Positions 34,305 to 45,060 of a stretch of DNA of 64,000 nucleotides are shown one piece after another (positions within the stretch are counted from its first letter, which is position 1; each line of letters begins with the position of its first letter). The DNA is taken from contig OX326957.1 in the NCBI GenBank assembly GCA_946800325.1, positions 63,617,570 through 63,681,569 of the forward strand, given 5' to 3'. This stretch comes from Luzula sylvatica (taxonomy: Eukaryota; Streptophyta; Magnoliopsida; Poales; Juncaceae). The notes beneath the pieces are model-generated. The model worked only from the letters and a program-made list of their open reading frames with translations. It was not told the origin of the DNA and did not search any database. Position numbers and translations under genes: made by a program.

Positions 34305-35045
34305 AGTTGAAAAAAATAATGTTTATAACGTTTATAAATGAGACAACGGCTTCCGAAGCCTTCCCTTTGCCTCTCTTCACCTCATCGAGGTAAGCTTTGC
34401 AATTTTGCTTCGAATGTCCAGCCTTGTGACAATGAAAACAAATCTCATCCTTGGATTTCTCTGTTTCTTTCGCTTTTGGTTTCGAGAATTTCTTGCTCGA
34501 ACCGTCCTTAGACCTTGATCTCTTTCGATCCTTAGATTGAATCATGAGAATATTTCCGCCACCGCATGCCTTGTTCTCCTCGGAAGCCTTAAGCATCTCC
34601 GATTCAAAATTCTTGAGCATCCCATGGAGCTCGGAGATTGACTTATTCATCGAGTGCATGTGATAATTGGTAACGAAGTTCGAAAATACCGGTGGTAATG
34701 CGAATAAGATCATATCTTGTTGCATCACCGACGATACCTTTCCCCCAAGATTCTCTAGACGATCTATGAGAATTTGCACTTTCAACACGTGAGTGCTCAC
34801 CGAAGATCCTTGCGGTATCTTACAGTTTACAAATTCTTGTAACGTATTAAATCGTTCCATACGCTCTTACTTTTGGAACTTTTTCGGAGCGTGGCATTTA
34901 TCGAATATGCATCTGAATCCTCAAATTGTTTTTGAAGACTTGCGTCCCTACACGCCAACATTAGGCACGTAACATCATTCGACTCCTTAAATTTTTTGAA
35001 TGCGGCCTTTTTTTCAGCTATAGCATTTGTGTCTGGTTCCTCCAA
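34297..35045 (-). pseudogene. copia gag
   Basis: Two overlapping frames (34827-35045 and 34297-34860) together cover most of a copia gag. The first has the acidic start MEEPDTNAIAEKKAAFKKFK and segments reaching SKSVWNDL. The second has QGSSVSTHVLKVQILIDRLENLG and MHSMNKSISELHGMLKNFE. It ends with a nucleocapsid zinc knuckle CFHCHKAGHSKQNC (C-X2-C-X4-H-X4-C) in a Lys/Ser-rich region. A frameshift at about 34827-34860 breaks continuity. Confidence 0.85.
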
Positions 35046-35924
35046 CCTTGTGTCCTACACATGGCTCTTGTCTTCTTGCCTGAGAATTATTCTCATGTTT
35101 CGATCCAATCGAGATAATTCCAACCCACTAGCTTCTTTATTTCTAATATCGATCTAATCAACATAGTGTTAGTGTTAATTGAAGACATTATTCTACAATG
35201 AAAATAAAATTGATGTATTAACTGTGCGTACTTAATTTATGTGCTTATATGAATGATTATTTGAAAAGTGCTATTTTATCAAATCGATAACCCTCATACC
35301 GATATGGGACTCCAAATGATAACACATCAAGACTCATATTTCACAATCCTCTCACAAGTGACTTTAGCCTATCGGGTGAGATCTTGTTCGTATGATTAAA
35401 CTCATTCGCATCATATGCGACTCTTGAACCTTTATAGGATTTCGGCAACGAATCGTATCACATACAATTTTAGTTCCGTATGTGCATCATATCTATGCCC
35501 CGAACTCCAATCTGATTGGCCAGGACAGACTATATCCTACGTATCATTCAAGTGAACTACTAATATGCTCGACTTTAGCGAGACCCACATTAGTCCTCAA
35601 TTAGCGCTTGCCACCATGTCGATAGTTACAAGATTATGTGCCCAACTTTAACCAAAACCCACGCAAAACGTAAAACCGACCTCGATGGTTGTGGACATGA
35701 AAGACATTTCTATGACTTAAATATTAAGAAGGATCATTCTTTACATGTTTTATATTTGACATAATCATATTACATCGACATATCACGAGATGTATGCATC
35801 ATGTACGTGTAACTATCGTATAATTATCATACTATACATGAATATGAATTTAATATGAATTTTACTGATATAAAGAACTTCATTTTTTGAAGTTTGTTAT
35901 CAAAAACAGAATTCTGCATCGAGA

Positions 35925-36245
35925 GACACTTCCGTTGTGACGTAAGCATGGCTCCGTCACAACGGAATGAATCGTGGTTTTTGACCAAAAATCCAGAGGA
36001 CGTTCTGTCTGAATGGCCCTTATTTCCGTCATTGCAGAACTCTACATGCCACATGTCCATCATAACGGACCAAACTTCCGTTTCATCAGAATAGTTCGTG
36101 TAACTTTTACTCAAAACTAGAGGCACTTCCGTCATCACGGACCAGATGTCCGTCATCACGGACCTCAAAGGTGGCCATAGGCATCCTCGCATCCTCGTAT
36201 CTTATACAATTCCGTTCTAACAGAACAACCTTCCGTTGCAACGGA
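35925..36245. repeat. Cluster of TTCCGT..ACGGA palindromes in copia leader
   Basis: About nine copies, for example TTCCGTTGTGACG (35930), CCGTCACAACGGA (35952), TTCCGTCATCACGGACC (36127), GTCCGTCATCACGGACC (36150) and TTCCGTTGCAACGGAA (36231). They share the half-sites TTCCGT/ACGGAA around a 4-nt centre. Also seen in both LTR remnants of this element. Confidence 0.8.
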
Positions 36246-36428
36246 ATATATGGGAGTTTTAATACTCTCAATCATCCTATTATCATTGATCTACAGTGAG
36301 TTTTACTTGTGATTTTCTTCGAAACCCTAATCCTCTTAATCATTTTATCATAAAAACGTGTATAACTATTATACGCGTGTGTATAACATTTATACAATTA
36401 TGATTCGACCCCCGAATCAATGGCGGTC

Positions 36429-36440
36429 GCTCTGATACCA
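36429..36440 (-). other. Primer-binding site, initiator tRNA-Met
   Basis: Minus-strand TGGTATCAGAGC, complementary to the 3' end of plant initiator tRNA-Met, one base after the CA end of the LTR. Standard minus-strand primer for plant copia elements. Confidence 0.9.
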
Positions 36441-36441
36441 C

Positions 36442-37154
36442 TGAAGGGAATCGGGGCACCGCATCTCCGCACATCAGAATGGGAGATGCGGTGTCCTTCC
36501 CTAAATCTCAGGGACAAGCCATCTTTCTGAACATCGATACGGTAGAAGGATAGAATCATACCACGTGAAATGTATCACGTTCGAAAGGTTGGTCGCTTTC
36601 TTCTTCATAGCCTTTCATATGTGCCTTCACGTCAGCGACTAGTCTTACGTCTCATGCCCACACGTTTCCCACCATCTTGACACGATTTCGGTTGTCTTCG
36701 TGTGTCCCACGCCCACACGCTTTCACAGCCTCTATACTCGTTTACTTCTCCGGTTGATCACAAACGAAGATTCACAAGTGTGAACTCCTCGACCCGTATG
36801 CACCGTGAGTCGTAGTCTCTCTGTCATGCATGCAACTTCCTAGATGAGGTGTGTGTGTGTGAACTTGCTTGATTCGATTTTCCGATTCTCTGACGGAGAA
36901 AACGTATTTTCTCCTCTTTTCTCTACCCGTATCACAAACGAAGATTCACAATTGTTAGAATGTTTACAACTGATTAGCACACTGAGATGAGAGAGAAATA
37001 TCGTGTTTATACTCAATAGGATAAGGACAACCAAAAGTTGCATATCATATTTACAAATTTGTGCATAACAATTATACAGAAAACAGTTCCAACAAATAGT
37101 CTGTTACAACGCAACTATTGTCCGTTGTAACGGACCCGTATGTATATGACTCCG
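36442..37154 (-). mobile_element. 5' LTR of copia element 1, truncated
   Basis: Ends (minus orientation) ..GATTCCCTTCA next to the PBS. It is shorter than the related 1171-bp LTR that follows directly at 37155, so its far part is missing or displaced. It contains a 12-bp stem: CACCGCATCTCC and GGAGATGCGGTG, with a 13-nt loop (36459-36495). Confidence 0.72.
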
Positions 37155-38325
37155 TGAAGGGAATCTATCCGACTCCGGGCCTGCACGGCGGATATGAAGG
37201 CCCGTTCCGATTTCCAAAACCTGAGATCACGTCTCGACTTCGAAAGTACGATGCAAAGTAGGATAGACGATTACCGGCGTGAAATTGACCACGCACAACG
37301 GGTTGATCGCTCGCATCCTTCTCTTCTTCGGTGTCACATTGGTGACTAACCCGTGCGTCCCATACCCCACGTCTCCCACCATCTTGACACGTCTCTTGTT
37401 GTCTTCGTGCATCCCATGCCCACACGCTTGCACAGCCTTTTGCTTCATTACTTCTCCGGTTTGATCACAAACGAAGAGCCACATGTGTCACTCCTCTACC
37501 CGTATCCATCGTGAGTCGTAGCACCTCGGTCGCGGATGCACCTGCCTAGACGATGCACCGGCGAACTTGCTTGATCGTGTTTGATTCTCTAATACGAGAA
37601 AACTCTTTTTCTCTTTCTCTCTTTCTCATCACACACATTCAACTATTAATGGTGTTATTTCGAATGATCGTCTCAATTAGTCTAATCTGAATTAGATTCA
37701 GGATTAACTCTTTAATTTTACTTATTAGATCAGAGAAAAACATCATATATATACTACATAAGATAAGATGAGCCAAAAAATATTTATAACTATTATACAT
37801 CTTTTCACTCAGAAAACTGCATGCACCCTTTCAGTATTCTGTTGAACCAAAATTGCTAAATCGTTCCAAACGATTTCAAACCTTCACGAAACTTGTAGAT
37901 AATCTTATTATCTTTCCAACCCAATTTGGTCCAGCCCAATTTGTGTTCGGATGCGAAAGTTATGACAGATATACTAACTGTACGTCAAACTGTCACATCC
38001 TTTCAGTATTCCATTAAAACGAAACTGATTTTACTCAAATTAAATATATTTCTACATGAAAGTTCTATATAATCTTATTATCTATTCAACCCAATTTGAA
38101 CCATTCAAATTGGAGTCATTTTCTGAATGTTATGCTAGTTTTACTAAAACTGTTTAAACTGATTTTCTGGTTTTCTTAATAAAACCGTTTCTTATCAATT
38201 TAACTATGTGTATCCAATATACATATGTGCATCTAATATACACATTATTTATGCCTATGAACGCGTGCGTTCGTTTATCCTTATACGTACCATTTTACCA
38301 TTGATCCAAAACTGTATTTCCTTCA
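37155..38325 (-). mobile_element. Full-length LTR (3' LTR of copia element 2), 1171 bp
   Basis: Bounded TGAAGGGAATC...ATTTCCTTCA in plus-strand reading, that is TG..CA on both strands. It is followed by a polypurine tract (38326-38338, minus strand CTGAGTGAGAGAC). It sits immediately against the LTR of element 1, suggesting insertion into it. Homologous to 23495-24517 and, inverted, to 40622-41643. Confidence 0.82.
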
Positions 38326-40621
38326 GTCTCTCACTCAGTTTCAGATCTAACTAAAAGGTACAGCTCATGTATATCACATATACACTATATCAGAGAATCT
38401 AGCCCACGTAACATATACGCTAAAGCCATGCACATCCCATGTGCCAAAACTAGCAATCAAGCCCGACATAGTACGACTCTTTGTGTGACCGTGTAGTTTC
38501 GTTTAACGATGGCAGTAAGATGTCAAGCATTACAAGCCCATGAGCGGGATCTAGTCACCCCATCATGGCTACCAATGTTAAAATGAAAAATGATTGTGAT
38601 CATTGTGCCTATCTCGAATAGCGGTTATTAGTTCTCTTGTTAGCGATATCCGTTAATCAAAAGGCATGGTGATAGTCATCCATATAATTTGATTAACAAC
38701 ACTTATTCCCCGATTCCGAGTTGAGTTAACAAATTTCAATCGATATTAACCATTAACATCATTGACTGCGGCCGCATATTTCGTTAATCAACTCATCGAG
38801 CGGCGCCTAAGAGATATATATTCCTTTCGGAATATACAATTCCTATCTTGGAAACTCATATTGAATTCTGTATTTCGGACAATACCCAATGACGACCGTT
38901 TTGGCCCCCTTTTATGGCAGGCGTAAGGTCATATCAAAGCATTGTGTTACGCACGTAACGCAATCAATGGTCCCCTCAAGTGTGAAGAACCTAATACCCT
39001 ACTCATCGCGAGTCCATCTATAATGACTAAACCATGTCATGGTCTCGCGGCTTTGGTCGTATCCAATACATGTAACCTAACGTATATCTACGTTGCCGAT
39101 TCGACAAGCACCTTGTCCCATGATTAGCAACACATAATCATCTCCTCGGCAAACGTACAAGTGTACGCGTTCAGTCTATTATCTGCTAATAGAAATGCTT
39201 CTCTCTTAAGCAAATTGACCCGTGTTGGGTATCGGCGTCGCTACCGAGCTCCGCGCAGCTGATTAATTCAAGAGCCCGGTTCGACCCGATCCCGAGGACC
39301 ACGCCGTCGATTTCACGATACGAATCATAATCCTACATGCAACTACTAATATATAACTATTATATATACAGTGTCATACCACGTGAAATTGATCACGGAG
39401 AAGGGTTGACACGCACTCGTAGTTGCTCTTCTCGCTTCGTTCTTCGGCAACACGTGTGTCCCACGCCCGCACGATTCGACACCGTCGATGAAGCTTCGCG
39501 TTGTCGTATACAACCGGAATCGTTCCGGTTAAGTTCCGATCTTGCCCGTTCTTGCTCTCTTTGGATCACAATGAAAAATCTCAACTAAGATCTCTCTACC
39601 CGTATCCACCTCGAGTTATCGGCTTTCCGGTTACACGTGAATCCTCCTAGTGTACTCACGCGTAAACTTGCTTGAATCTAAATTTGAGAACTTTTCTCCA
39701 AATTCTCTCTATTCTCTAATGACTTTTCTTAAGGAAGAAGATGAAGAATTATCACCAAAATTATGTATGTTATCTCTCTTCCATATCTGAGAATTAATAC
39801 CATTAATCTCAGATCATACCATTAATTATAGGACAATTAATATGAGAAAAAAATTGCCAACACAGAATTCGGAACGTAGTCCGTTAGAACACACCTTACG
39901 GTTCGATCGAATGAACTAGCCACTGTCAATGTGTTCCTGTTCAACATATATGCGTTCGAACTGAATAACCCATTCAATCGAACATACCATAGTGCGTTCG
40001 AACGAACCATCTTTGTCCGTTCGAACGAACTATCTCCTGGTTCCTGAGTTTACACAATCTCATTGTGAACTCAACCATTTTATCATCCTTATTTGTACGT
40101 TTTTGTAGTTGATCCAAAACTGTATTTTCTTCAACCCGCGACTAGGGATGTTTAGAAATGAAACTTTATGTGTGACGATTTTGCTGCACATAATCATCAA
40201 TTGTGCCGACGGCCACACAAGCTCAAATCAGGGTTCATATAACAATCATATTACACAACCAGCACACAGTTTTCATATAAGGTAAATGCAAATGAAAAAA
40301 ATTTAAAATCTCGAAACTGCATTAATATAAGATAAGTTTGGGGTGATACAACGTTTACTACTACTATACGACTAATCTCGTCCCACGAAACTATCGTTTT
40401 AGATAACTAACTCACTCTCCTCCTCCTCTAGGTATCTCAAACCTATAGCTTTCGCATGGTAATCATGCTTCGCTTGCGGGAGTGGTTTAGTAAACGGGTC
40501 CGCAAAATTTCTGTCAGTATCAATATTTTCAATGATCACATCCTTTCATTGCAAAATCTCACGGATCAAGTGATATTTTATGAGTATGTGTTTGGAGCGA
40601 TGATGTGCCCTCGGTTCCTTG
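38326..40621 (-). mobile_element. copia element 2, 3' internal fragment, interrupted by solo LTR
   Basis: Colinear with 30198-31510 of element 1: GACATAGTACGACTC, TTTCGTTTAACGATGGCAGT, CATTGTGCCTATCTCGAAT and, after the solo LTR, GATTTAGAAATGAAAC-like text and the RNase H tail ending near TTTGGAGCGATGATG. The pol region proper is missing, because the fragment is cut at 40621 by an oppositely oriented LTR. Confidence 0.8.
39223..40133. mobile_element. Solo LTR, 911 bp, TSD ACCCG
   Basis: TG..CA element starting TGTTGGGTATCGGCGTCGC and ending ACTGTATTTTCTTCA, flanked by perfect ACCCG (39218-39222 and 40134-40138). Element 2 sequence resumes right after it. The termini resemble the other LTRs here, but the body is diverged, so it is a distinct subfamily. 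Its second half holds five TTCGAACGAAC-like palindromes (39898-40030). Confidence 0.9.
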
Positions 40622-41643
40622 TGAAGAAAATACAGTTTTGGATCAACGGTAAAATGGTACGTATAAGGACAAACGAACGCACGTGTTCGTGGGCATAAAT
40701 AATGTGTATATTAGATGAACAAATGTATATTGGATATACATAGTTAAATTGATAAGAAACGGTTTTATTAAGAAAACCAGCAATCAGTTTAAACAGTTTT
40801 AGTAAAACTGGCATAACTTTCATATAACAACTCCAATTTGAATGGTTCAAATTGGGTTGAATATATAATAAGATTATCTAGAACTTTCATGTAGAAATAT
40901 ATTTTATTTGAGCGACGTATCATTTTCGTTTTAATGGAATACCGAAAGGATGCGACAGTTTGACATATCAGTTTCGTTTAAAACCGTCATAACTTTCGCA
41001 TCCGAGCTCCAATTGGGATGGGACAAATTGGGTTGGAAATATAATAAGATTATCTACAACTTTCGTGAAGGTTTGAAGTCGGTTGGAACGTTTTAACAAT
41101 TTCGTTTCAACGGAATACTGAAAGGGTGCATGCAGTTTTCTGAGTGAAAAGGTGTATAATAGTTATACATACATTTTGGCCCATCCTTATCTTATGTAGT
41201 ATATATAGGATATTTCTCTCTGATCTAATAAGTCAATAAAAGAGTTAATCCTGAATCTAATTCGGACTAGACTAATTGAGACGATCATTCGAAAGAACAC
41301 CATCAATAGTTGAATGGGTGTGATGAGAAAGAGAGAAAGAGAAAAGGAGTTTTCTCGGATTAGAGAATCAAACGCGATCAAGCAAGTTCGCCGGTGCATC
41401 GTCTAGGCAGGTGCATCCGCGACCGAGGTGCTATGACTCATTGTGGATACGAGTAGAGAAGCGACACATGTGGCTCTTCGTTTGGGATCAAACCGGAGAA
41501 GTAATGGAGCAAAAGGTTGTGGAAGCGTGTGGGCATGGGACGCACGATGACAACCGGAGACGTGTCAAGACGGTGGAAGACGTGTGGTATGGGACGCACG
41601 GGCTAGTCACCAACGTGACACCGAAGAAGAGAAGGATGCGAGT
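40622..41643 (+). mobile_element. Inverted, truncated LTR copy
   Basis: Plus orientation, starting TGAAGAAAATACAGTTTTGG and following the reverse complement of 38325 back to about 37300. It breaks off after GAGAAGGATGCGAG. It forms a long inverted repeat with 37155-38325. Confidence 0.8.
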
Positions 41644-42030
41644 GTTTGATTCTCTCTTATTCATCTTGGATTAGGTATCACCTCGCTTCTTATCCATCGA
41701 AGAAATGAAAAATTCAAGAACAACAGAGAGAGAGATGAAAATGAAACAATCGAAGAAATCGAGAATCAAAAATCGTCATGAGAGAAAGAGTTACCTCCAT
41801 CGCTATGACATCGTAATCGCATGTTTCAGGAGACAATAGTGGAGATAGGGTTTGAACGGGAAGAGAGAGAAGGTAGGGAATCGGGTGGGGTCTATGTATA
41901 GATATAGCGAGTAATCCGGGTCGGATCGGGTCCCGTGTATAGATATAGCGGGTCGGGTTCGTGTAAATTAGTAAATTGGTTTGCTTGGATTCCTTTTCGA
42001 TTCTAGAAATGGATTCACCAAAGCAATTCC
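41644..42030. other. Unassigned, GA-rich
   Basis: A purine-rich stretch with the near-duplicate GTATAGATATAGCGRGT (about 41895 and 41937). It could be a leader, but no ORF or splice pattern is convincing. Confidence 0.35.
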
Positions 42031-42122
42031 GTGTGTGTGTGTGCGCGCGCGTGCGTGCGTGAGCGTGGCGTGGCGTGTGTGTGTGTGTGTGTGTGCGCGT
42101 GCGTGCGTGCGTGCATGTGCAT

Positions 42123-42153
<31 letters not shown>

Positions 42154-42200
42154 GGGGGGTCCGCGTGCGCATGTGAGCATGCGTGTGTGCGTTCGTGTGA
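42031..42200 (+). repeat. GT/GC alternating repeat with a G23 run
   Basis: GTGTGTGTGC, GCGCGCGTGCGTGC and GTGTGTGT tracts alternate purine and pyrimidine for about 100 bp, then G runs for 23 bases at 42137-42159, followed by CCGCGTGCGCATG. Potential Z-DNA and G-quadruplex former. The Pro/His/Thr-rich open frames opposite are artefacts. Confidence 0.92.
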
Positions 42201-43890
42201 GAATTAAATTATTTGTATGAATCCAAAATTATTTGGGCTTGTAAATAATTTATATGAGATATAATGAAAACCCTTTTTGGCCTTGTTCCGTTAAACGTTA
42301 TTAATCAAAATACATCATTAAAAACGTCATTAGAAACATTATTAATCAAAGATTCCAATACATATATAACCATAGTTCAATTTAACAGTGTCCAATTGAA
42401 TCGTTCCGTTAAGCGTTATATGCAATATAGCACACGAGGCGGGGCTGAGAATTTGGATTCGTGTCACGTAGAGCCACTCAGGGACTCTTCACCATGTTCA
42501 GGTTTAATCTTGGTCGAACACAAAGAGTTTCCACCGTATTATTCATCTTTTTTTTTACGGCGGTATATTGTTACATATCATTAAATTTGAAATATTTATT
42601 ATATATCAAATATTAACTAGCTAGGTTTAAAATTTCAGTGTAATTCTCACGCATTGGTAAAATACTATTACATTTTTTTATAATAAATAGAGAAGGTCCA
42701 TATGTTCTCCATGCAATAATGACAATGGATATTGTACCCACAAAACTCTCACAATATATGAGTTTTTGTGGCTCGCACTCAACCAACTAGATTATGAGTT
42801 TGTTGACAAAAAAATACTATTATATGAAGGAAGTATTATTTATAAAAGTGAGGATTAGTAATTATATGGACAGCAACATGTATATATTTCTTAAGTTCAT
42901 TTGCTAACAAGTATCTAAATGTCATTTTTATGATGGTGAGTTTATGATTTATTTTATTTCCTCAAAAAAAAATTATGATTTATTTTTTTAAGTAAAAGTG
43001 TAAAACATATATGAATCATGGATATTTTTTTGTTCATATTTTATTTGTGATACCAATAAAGTTTGAATCATTGATTTTTGGTATCTCGTGTCAAACATTT
43101 AATAACTATGTCATGGGATCATCGGTATCGGTAGTGAGTTTACTATTTGAACTTCATGATTAACATCTACATTATACTATATATTAAAACTTTTTTAATG
43201 ATGTATTTTGGAAGTTAATAATATATACTTTTGTTATCAAATTGTTATTGAAATCTTTGAACAAAGCTTAAAACCAACAAGCGAACGATTGCCAAACTGT
43301 ATTTGTTCTTTCTTAATTAGTAGCCAAGTCATGTACAATCTTTATCTTATCTTATCTTATATAAACAATAAACAAAGAACAAATCCTTCAATAGTATGTT
43401 AGTACGTACTTTCAACCAACTTCGACCACAGGTTTGAAATTCAAAGAATATTCTCATGAAAATTAAGTATATAATAACATAAGAAGGTTAATAATATATG
43501 AAATATATTGACTTTTATATTATATAATTAACGACATTTATGATCTGACCACCAATTTTAAATTGCACGATCAAGATTTGACCACTGTAACGTATCTCGA
43601 TCGTTATACGCTTACCAGATCAATTATATACGACTAATTAAAAATTGAATATAATATACACAATATACACATTGAACCCACGGTTTAGCCGCACTAATCC
43701 ACAAATAATCAAGCAGAGATAATAAACCCCTTGATTAAGACACATGACAAAAGGTAAAAAGAAATTGAAAAGAACAAAGGCTGCATCGCATCACTCATCT
43801 CCCCCCCTCAAAAGCACACCCCATTTTTTCTTGCTATCTCGGTAATTAACAGCTCATCCCTTACCAGGCCTCCAACCGCGTTTTCTCCGT
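42201..43890. other. AT-rich intergenic DNA upstream of the ERF gene
   Basis: No gene is supported. A short (CTTAT)n stretch lies near 43340-43362. Confidence 0.55.
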
Positions 43891-43896
43891 CTATTC

Positions 43897-43945
43897 TGCT
43901 CTCTCTCTCTCTCCCTCCTCTCTCTCTCTCTATCTGAGTGTGTCT
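43897..43945 (+). promoter_or_regulatory. CT-rich tract upstream of the ERF gene
   Basis: CTCTCTCTCTCTCCCTCCTC followed by another CT run. Y-patch or GAGA-type tracts like this are common in plant core promoters and leaders. A TATATATACC string at about 44103 lies about 105 bp before the ATG and may be the TATA box. Confidence 0.5.
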
Positions 43946-44209
43946 CAGTCTCTTCTAATGGCTCTTATACCGCGACAAAACCGCGCTTTTTCATTCTCCC
44001 TTTTATACCCATCCTTCCCTCCCCTCCTATCCCCTCCGCTTCTCACCGCGCCTCTCTTTTCCTTTAACCTTTCCTACTCCTGATTTTCACTGCAAATATG
44101 TACTATATATACCCCTCTACTTATAGCATCTAGCTAACTGTACCTGTATATAACTATATCTGTAGATCGATCTCTCTATCCTTCCTTATCCATCTTAATT
44201 CTTATAGAT

Positions 44210-44899
44210 ATGTCTGAATTGCCCAACTCTTCTTCTTCACATGTGCAAGACAACACTACTACTGCTAATCTTACACCTCTCTCTCCACAACATGCCACTC
44301 CATCACTCAACAGTCAAGTCGAGTCCCCTGAACCGTCGCCTCGTTCAGGTACAGGTAGGCACCCGAGTTATCGTGGAGTGAGAAGCAGGAGCGGAAAATG
44401 GGTCTCTGAAATACGTGAGCCTCGTAAAGCCAGTCGAATTTGGCTCGGAACTTATCCTACTGCCGAAATGGCTGCGACGGCTTATGACGTGGCAGCGAGA
44501 GCCCTACGTGGGTCCGATGCAATTCTTAACTTTCCCGAGTTGATATCGTCTCGTCCCGTGCCGCTGTCTTCTTCCCCTTCTGATATCAGAGCCGCCGCTG
44601 CTTCTGCCGCCGCGTCCGTCGGCCAAACTTCTCCAACGGCTCGAATTGTATCGGAGAAGTCCACCGAGGAAACCAGTTCCGATTCGACTATCGTTGTTGA
44701 TGCCGGTACTACGACTACATATGGAGATGATAAACAAGAATTCATAGATGAGGATGATATGCTAAATATGCCGGAAATACTGATGAACATGGCCGAAGGG
44801 ATGATGATGAGTCCACCGAGACTGAGTCCGGCAACTTCTGACGATTCGCCGGAGAATTCTGGAGTAGATTCTCTTTGGAACTATGGACCGGGTCCGTAG
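44210..44899 (+). CDS. AP2/ERF transcription factor, DREB A-4 (ERF group III) type
   Basis: Intact, intronless 229-codon gene. A Ser/Thr/Pro-rich N-terminus (residues 1-50) precedes a single AP2/ERF DNA-binding domain at about 54-110: [18 protein letters not shown], then [20 protein letters not shown] and LNFPEL. Val65 and Glu70 are the DREB-type residues that favour DRE/CRT (CCGAC) sites. The [10 protein letters not shown] form and the [10 protein letters not shown] stretch after the domain fit the A-4 subgroup related to ERF024-027. The C-terminus is acidic ([15 protein letters not shown]) and ends DSLWNY, an LWNY/LWSY-like activation motif. The product should be a nuclear transcription activator, probably in stress or hormone responses, though its targets cannot be read from sequence. 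The first ATG follows a CT-rich leader, and the size is normal for the family. It is the only convincing intact host gene in this window, and its GC content exceeds its surroundings. Confidence 0.95.
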   Translation: MSELPNSSSSHVQDNTTTANLTPLSPQHATPSLNSQVESPEPSPRSGTGRHPSYRGVRSRSGKWVSEIREPRKASRIWLGTYPTAEMAATAYDVAARALRGSDAILNFPELISSRPVPLSSSPSDIRAAAASAAASVGQTSPTARIVSEKSTEETSSDSTIVVDAGTTTTYGDDKQEFIDEDDMLNMPEILMNMAEGMMMSPPRLSPATSDDSPENSGVDSLWNYGPGP

Positions 44900-45060
44900 A
44901 CATGTGCGCGTGATTTATGCCAATTCAATGCCTTGTTAAACAGGTAATTAAGGTCAATTTATGGTTAGTTTTTTATTAGGGTAAGAATAAATATGGGGAA
45001 AGGTTGTTGTGTAGAAAAAGTTTATGAATAAATATCTATCTCTATTGTTATTGTTATTTA
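44900..45060 (+). other. Probable 3' UTR of the ERF gene
   Basis: T-rich sequence with GAATAAATATC at about 45024, a plausible polyadenylation signal. Inferred from position. Confidence 0.4.

Larger units (their letters stand above)
30198..36441 (-). mobile_element. Degenerate Ty1/copia element 1, internal region
   Basis: From PBS (36440) to PPT (30198) the minus strand carries, in order, gag, protease, integrase, reverse transcriptase and RNase H, which is the copia order. Stops and frameshifts break every domain, so it is dead. The 3' untranslated part (30211-31350) is long and recurs at 38326-40621. The leader between PBS and gag (about 35050-36428) contains a cluster of TTCCGT..ACGGA palindromes. 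Confidence 0.88.

Noticed and set aside
36429..36440. A tRNA-like match
   Set aside because: Only 12 bases complementary to the initiator tRNA-Met 3' end; it is a retroelement primer-binding site, not a tRNA gene.
37165..37484. Two minus-strand frames of 85 codons
   Set aside because: They lie in an LTR, and the equivalent stretch of the sister LTRs is not open in the same frame.
41714..42220. Pro/Thr/His-rich and Val/Cys/Arg-rich frames on both strands
   Set aside because: Produced by the GT/GC and poly-G simple repeat.
44482..44790. A 102-codon minus-strand frame
   Set aside because: Antisense shadow of the AP2/ERF coding sequence with no domain.
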